64,000 nt of DNA from Litoreibacter ponti (GTDB lineage: Bacteria; Pseudomonadota; Alphaproteobacteria; Rhodobacterales; Rhodobacteraceae). Numbering within the stretch: the first letter of the stretch is position 1; the number at the start of each line of letters is the position of its first letter. The position numbers were made by a program, and so were the translations under genes. The notes beneath the pieces are model-generated. The model did no database searches. It was not told where the DNA came from and saw only the letters and a list, made by a program, of their open reading frames with translations. This document shows, one piece after another, positions 60,717-64,000 of the stretch. The stretch is taken from contig NZ_QBKS01000001.1 of assembly GCF_003054285.1 (NCBI RefSeq), positions 1,612,001 to 1,676,000 of the forward strand, read 5' to 3'.

Positions 60717-61592
60717 TCAGGGCAGCATCTCGCCGCGCATGACGATACGGCCCTGGCCCGACACGCGCACGCCGGTGATCGCGTCGCGGGGGCCTAGCAC
60801 CTCGACCCGCGCCTCGCCCGGTCGGCCCATATCGTGGCCCTGCTGAGCCACGTAGGCCGGTGTGTCGATCAATCCGTGATGCCAGAGATACGCCGCCGCG
60901 CAGCCAGTTGCGGAGCCGGTGAACGGGTCCTCGGGCGGGCTGGGCGGCAAGAGCAGCAGTCGCGAGAACGTATCGCCCGCTGCGGTCGCGCCGCCGAGGC
61001 TGACAAGGTAAGGCTCCATCACCGGCGCCCCGTCGAGCCGCACCTGCTCTTGGAACGCGGTGAGTGCCGCGACATCGACCTTCGCGCGGCGCAAAGCGGT
61101 GTGGTCGCGCACGACCGTCACCACGAAGGGCAGCCCGGTCGAGACGACCTGAGGCGCGCCGACGATATCGTTTGCGGACAGCCCCACAGTCCCCGCGACC
61201 AGCTCCGACGGGACGCTCTGCCCGAAGATCGGCGCGTTTTGCGTCATGGTGATCCAGCCCTCAGGCGAGACCTCGATGGGGATGACACCCGCGCCGGTCT
61301 CCAGCGTCAGGGACGCGCCGGACACCCGCCCCCGCGACAGGGCGGAGGCAACGGAGGCAATCGTGGGATGGCCCGCAAACGGGATTTCGTGGGTGGGAAA
61401 GAAGTAGCGCACCCGCAGATCGGCGACGTCCGACGGGCCGATGAAGGTGCACTCCACCAGCCCCGTCTCGCGGGTGAATTTTAGGCAGGTCTGTGTGTCC
61501 AGCGCTCCGTCGTCATAGACGACCGCGCAGCCATTGCCGCCGAAGGCCGTGTCGGTGAAGGCGTCAACCCAGTCGAACGGGTAGACCGCCAC
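60717..61592 (-). CDS. PhzF family isomerase-like protein, 291 aa
   Basis: A diaminopimelate-epimerase-like fold: DWVDAFTDTAFGGNGCAVV at the start, ETGLVECTFI with the catalytic glutamate, RVRYFFPTHEIPFAGHPTIASV, and the C-terminal EDPFTGSATGCAAAYLWHHGL. All are PhzF/YddE hallmarks. Most members outside phenazine clusters have no known substrate, and no phenazine gene is near. It lies three bases downstream of DUF1150 and shares its direction, so it may be the end of an hsp20-DUF1150-phzF transcript. Confidence 0.92.
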   Translation of the reverse strand: MAVYPFDWVDAFTDTAFGGNGCAVVYDDGALDTQTCLKFTRETGLVECTFIGPSDVADLRVRYFFPTHEIPFAGHPTIASVASALSRGRVSGASLTLETGAGVIPIEVSPEGWITMTQNAPIFGQSVPSELVAGTVGLSANDIVGAPQVVSTGLPFVVTVVRDHTALRRAKVDVAALTAFQEQVRLDGAPVMEPYLVSLGGATAAGDTFSRLLLLPPSPPEDPFTGSATGCAAAYLWHHGLIDTPAYVAQQGHDMGRPGEARVEVLGPRDAITGVRVSGQGRIVMRGEMLP

Positions 61593-61595
61593 CGA

Positions 61596-61826
61596 TCAGT
61601 GCACCGTGACGGGCGAGAAGTCGTTTTGGCGGGCCAGAACGAAGGCCATCTGGCGGTCGGCGACCAGCGCCAGCCGCGACCCATCGGGCGCGTGTACGGC
61701 ATAGAGCTGTTCCAGCTCACCGGCCTCTTCGCGCACTTCATCGGGCAGCTCGGCCACGTCCACGGCGCGCACATAGACGATCCGGGATTCCTCACCAAGC
61801 GACTGCAGATCCAGTTTTGTATCCAT
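61596..61826 (-). CDS. DUF1150 family protein, 76 aa
   Basis: A short alphaproteobacterial protein of unknown function: RIVYVRAVDVAELPDEVREEAGELEQLYAVHAPDGSRLALVADRQMAFVLARQNDFSPVTVH. The Y-A-V-H-x-x-D-G-x-x-L-A-L-V-x-x-R-x-x-A-F-V-L-A-R-x-N-x-x-x-P-V-x-V-H end is the family pattern. It follows hsp20 by six bases, the conserved arrangement, which suggests a stress-related role. Confidence 0.93.
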   Translation of the reverse strand: MDTKLDLQSLGEESRIVYVRAVDVAELPDEVREEAGELEQLYAVHAPDGSRLALVADRQMAFVLARQNDFSPVTVH

Positions 61827-61832
61827 GACAGA

Positions 61833-62243
61833 TTACCCCTTATTGATCTTGATGGTTTGCACGATGGTCTCGGGCACCGCGCGCTGCAGGTCGACATGCA
61901 GCAGGCCGTTTTCCGTGGTGGCGCCCGCAACCTCGACCCCGTCGGCCAGAACAAAGGCCTTCTGGAATTGCCGGGCGGCGATGCCGCGATGCAGGAAGAT
62001 GCGCTCGTCGCCGGGATCGGCCTGCTTGCCGCGCACGATCAACTGCCGGTCCTCGACGGTGATCGACAGATCCTCATCGCCGAACCCCGCCACGGCCAGC
62101 GTGATGCGGTAGGCATTCTCGGCGGATTGCTCGATATTGAAGGGCGGATAGCCGTTTTCCGACTTCGCGGTGCGCTCCACCAGCCGCTCCAGCTGGTCAA
62201 ATCCCAGCAAGAAGGGGTGGGAGCCCAGGGTCAATTTTGTCAT
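61833..62243 (-). CDS. Small heat-shock protein, Hsp20 family, 136 aa
   Basis: An ATP-independent holdase. It has an N-terminal segment with GFDQLERLVERTAKSENGYPPFNIEQSAENAYRITLAVAGF, the alpha-crystallin core (DEDLSITVEDRQLIVRGKQ), and the C-terminal FQKAFVLADGVEVAGATTENGLLHVDLQRAVPETIVQTIKI, including the A-x-x-x-N-G-x-L signature. It resembles the class A alphaproteobacterial Hsp20 (HspA/IbpA-like) proteins. AGGAC is seven bases upstream of the ATG. No clear ROSE thermometer could be drawn by eye in the short leader. Confidence 0.94.
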   Translation of the reverse strand: MTKLTLGSHPFLLGFDQLERLVERTAKSENGYPPFNIEQSAENAYRITLAVAGFGDEDLSITVEDRQLIVRGKQADPGDERIFLHRGIAARQFQKAFVLADGVEVAGATTENGLLHVDLQRAVPETIVQTIKINKG

Positions 62244-62427
62244 GGCACAGTCCTAGTTAGCGTCAGCGACTTTGCAGGTCGTGGCCCTCGAAAGCAGCCA
62301 CATCTTCAAAATGGGGAGTGTTTTGCCCCTTATCAAGCCCTGCGGGCTGGACAGGGGGCCTTTCGCCCCCCACATTGTGCTCAAAGTCAATCAAGAGGCC
62401 GCCAAGCCCGTGAAATCGCCCGAAAAC

Positions 62428-62628
62428 ATGAGCAAGAACGACGTCCTGCGCGTCAAGCTCGAGGTGTTGAAACGCGAGCACCGCGACCTCGACGACGCGA
62501 TCGCGGCCCTGCAGGAGAAAGCAGCCCCCGATCAGCTGACACTCAAGCGGCTCAAAAAGCAGAAACTGGCCCTCAAGGACCGCATCGCGGTGATCGAGGA
62601 CCAGCTGACCCCGGATATCATTGCGTAA
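62428..62628 (+). CDS. YdcH family (DUF465) protein, 66 aa
   Basis: A small coiled-coil protein of unknown function: LRVKLEVLKREHRDLDDAIAALQEKAAPDQLTLKRLKKQKLALKDRIAVIEDQLTPDI matches DUF465/YdcH, which has an H-x-x-L-D-x-x-I core followed by L-K-x-x-K-L-x-L-K-D. The start is uncertain: ATG 62428 lacks a ribosome site, while a GTG at 62410 has AGAGG 11 bases upstream and would add six residues. It precedes purE. Confidence 0.85.
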   Translation: MSKNDVLRVKLEVLKREHRDLDDAIAALQEKAAPDQLTLKRLKKQKLALKDRIAVIEDQLTPDIIA

Positions 62629-62680
62629 GCGCCGCGAGGCTTTATAAGAGCGGCTTTCCGTTGGCCAAGTGAGCATTGCC

Positions 62681-63175
62681 ATGTCCCCCTCCCCCGTTCC
62701 CGTTGGTATCATCATGGGCAGCCAATCCGACTGGCCCACCATGAAAGAGGCGGCCGATCTGCTCGACACGCTGGGCGTGGCCTACGAGACGCGGATCGTC
62801 TCCGCCCACCGCACGCCGGACCGGCTGTGGGACTACGGGCGAAGCGCCGTGGAGCGCGGGCTGCAGGTGATCATCGCAGGCGCCGGCGGGGCCGCGCATC
62901 TGCCCGGCATGATGGCGTCCAAGACCCGGGTGCCGGTGATCGGCGTGCCGGTCCAGACCAAGGCGCTATCGGGCGTGGACTCGCTCTATTCCATCGTGCA
63001 GATGCCCAAAGGCTTTCCGGTGGCGACCATGGCCATCGGCGCGGCGGGGGCTGCCAATGCGGGCCTGATGGCGGCGGGCATCCTTGCGCTGCAGGATGAA
63101 GGTCTTGCCGCGCGGCTGGACGACTGGCGCCGCGCGCTGAGCGCCTCGATCCCCGAGGATCCGCGCGATGGGTGA
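62681..63175 (+). CDS. purE: N5-carboxyaminoimidazole ribonucleotide mutase, 164 aa
   Basis: It converts N5-CAIR to CAIR in purine synthesis. The sequence VGIIMGSQSDWPTMKEAADLLDTLGVAYETRIVSAHRTPDRLWDY contains the GSxSD and SAHRTP substrate motifs; IIAGAGGAAHLPGMMAS and GVPVQTKALSGVDSLYSIVQMPKGFPVATMAIG are invariant blocks of class I PurE. ATG 62681 is taken; a GTG at 62669 is an alternative. It overlaps purK by eight bases. Confidence 0.97.
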   Translation: MSPSPVPVGIIMGSQSDWPTMKEAADLLDTLGVAYETRIVSAHRTPDRLWDYGRSAVERGLQVIIAGAGGAAHLPGMMASKTRVPVIGVPVQTKALSGVDSLYSIVQMPKGFPVATMAIGAAGAANAGLMAAGILALQDEGLAARLDDWRRALSASIPEDPRDG

Positions 63176-64000
63176 GGCGTTGAAACCCGGCGCCGTGATT
63201 GGCATCCTGGGCGGTGGCCAGCTGGGGCGCATGCTGTCCGTGGCCGCGTCCCGGCTGGGCTTCAAGACCTGCATCTATGAGCCCGGCGGCGATTGCCCCG
63301 CCTCCCATGTGGCGAATTTCCATTTCCAGAAAAGCTATGACGACGAGGCCGCCCTGCGCCAGTTCGGCGAAAGCGTCGACGTCATCACCTACGAGTTCGA
63401 GAATATACCCACCTCGGCGCTCGACATCCTGGAGGCGCTCGCGCCGATCCACCCCAGCCGCCGCGCGCTGGAGGTCTCGCAGGACCGTCTGGTCGAAAAG
63501 ACCTTCCTGCGCGATCTGGGGCTGGAAGTCGCCCCCTTCGCCAATGTCGAGAGCCGCGATGACATGGACGCCGCGGTGGCCAAGATTGGCGCGCCCGCGA
63601 TCCTGAAAACCCGCCGCTTCGGCTATGACGGCAAGGGGCAGGCCCGCCTGAAAAGCGCAGATGACGCCACAGCCGCGTGGGAGGCCATGGAGGGCGCGCC
63701 TGCGGTGCTCGAAGGCTTCGTCGAGTTCTCCTGCGAGATTTCGGTGATCGGAGCGCGGGCGCAGGACGGACAGGTCGCCTGCTTTGACCCCGGCGAGAAC
63801 GTGCATCGCGAGGGCATCCTGCACACCACCACGGTGCCTGCGAACGTGCCCGCCCGGCTGCGCACCGACGCGGTGCTGGTGGCGGGCCGCGTGCTGAACG
63901 CGCTCGACTACGTGGGGGTGCTGGGGGTCGAGCTGTTCGTGACACCCGCCGGGCTGATCGTCAACGAGATCGCGCCGCGCGTGCACAATTCCGGTCATTG
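63168..64000 (+). CDS. purK: N5-carboxyaminoimidazole ribonucleotide synthase, cut by the window end
   Basis: An ATP-grasp enzyme that carboxylates AIR with bicarbonate for PurE. It starts MGEALKPGAVIGILGGGQLGRMLSVAASRLGFKTCIYEP (GGGQLGRM signature), continues with YEFENIPTSALDIL, SRRALEVSQDRLVEKTFL and AILKTRRFGYDGKGQ, and reaches the ATP-grasp glutamates in VLGVELFVTPAGLIVNEIAPRVHNSGH at the window edge. About 277 of some 355 codons are present. Translation starts inside purE, so the two are coupled. Confidence 0.96.
   Translation, partial: MGEALKPGAVIGILGGGQLGRMLSVAASRLGFKTCIYEPGGDCPASHVANFHFQKSYDDEAALRQFGESVDVITYEFENIPTSALDILEALAPIHPSRRALEVSQDRLVEKTFLRDLGLEVAPFANVESRDDMDAAVAKIGAPAILKTRRFGYDGKGQARLKSADDATAAWEAMEGAPAVLEGFVEFSCEISVIGARAQDGQVACFDPGENVHREGILHTTTVPANVPARLRTDAVLVAGRVLNALDYVGVLGVELFVTPAGLIVNEIAPRVHNSGH

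Noticed and set aside
60717..61592. Phenazine biosynthesis
   Set aside because: A lone PhzF homologue without other phz genes is a common, unrelated enzyme family.

Overview
The window is GC-rich, densely packed chromosomal DNA from an alphaproteobacterium. It is most likely a marine member of the Rhodobacteraceae/Roseobacter group. Support for this: ctaB-coxB divergent from tldD; an atpHAGDC operon separated from the F0 genes; a groESL operon with a perfect CIRCE operator; small families typical of the group (DUF1150, DUF2125, DUF2161, EPS-type MarR, lone Hint_2 proteins); a CtrA-type box; and marine-flavoured enzymes (vanadium haloperoxidase, PhoX phosphatase, sulfotransferases). No tRNA, rRNA, CRISPR array, transposase or phage gene was recognised. 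Both end genes, ctaB and purK, are cut by the window edge.

Layout. 0-5.5 kb: heme/cytochrome oxidase genes, tldD, dprA, an EamA transporter and a DUF2306 membrane protein. 5.5-10.5 kb: groESL with promoter, CIRCE and terminator, a vanadium-dependent haloperoxidase, a four-palindrome array and a DUF2161 nuclease-fold protein. 10.6-20.2 kb: an asparagine-synthetase-like protein, Mn-pyrophosphatase, thioredoxin-like protein, HAD protein, MaoC hydratase, ribF-ycgN-ltaE, an isomerase/hydrolase pair and prs. 20.3-25.7 kb: an H-type lectin protein and atpHAGDC. 25.9-35 kb: a methyltransferase, clpA, an M23 peptidase, a MotA/ExbB-like plus MotB/OmpA-like membrane pair, ChaC and DUF2125. 35-45 kb: extensin-like protein, tyrC-hisC, priA, transaldolase, an EamA transporter, a DUF1835 protein and phoX with a candidate Pho box. 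45-50.4 kb: DUF484-xerC, then a compact cassette (DUF4123 adaptor, unknown protein, HEXXH metalloprotease, lipoprotein) that looks like an orphan type VI secretion cargo module, then a cytochrome P460. 50.4-58.3 kb: two sulfotransferases, a Hint protein followed by a second palindrome array, Lrp and trxB, and a PAPS-synthesis gene whose reading frame begins with an EPS-type MarR domain. 58.3-64 kb: a flavin-binding protein, a ferric-reductase-like flavoprotein coupled to a 34-residue membrane peptide, phzF, DUF1150-hsp20, ydcH and purEK.

Three points stand out. First, two four-member arrays of 20-22 bp palindromes (9769-9862 and 53967-54062) each start at or just after a stop codon. They have the same order of palindrome centres relative to that stop and show compensatory arm changes. 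Second, the DUF4123/unknown/metalloprotease/lipoprotein cassette has no VgrG or PAAR gene beside it. Third, a DNA-binding MarR-like domain is continuous in frame with sulfate adenylyltransferase/APS kinase, about 4 kb from two PAPS-dependent sulfotransferases, which suggests a link to sulfated polysaccharide. Most remaining genes are ordinary housekeeping genes. Functional names rest on motif recognition by eye, not on database searches.
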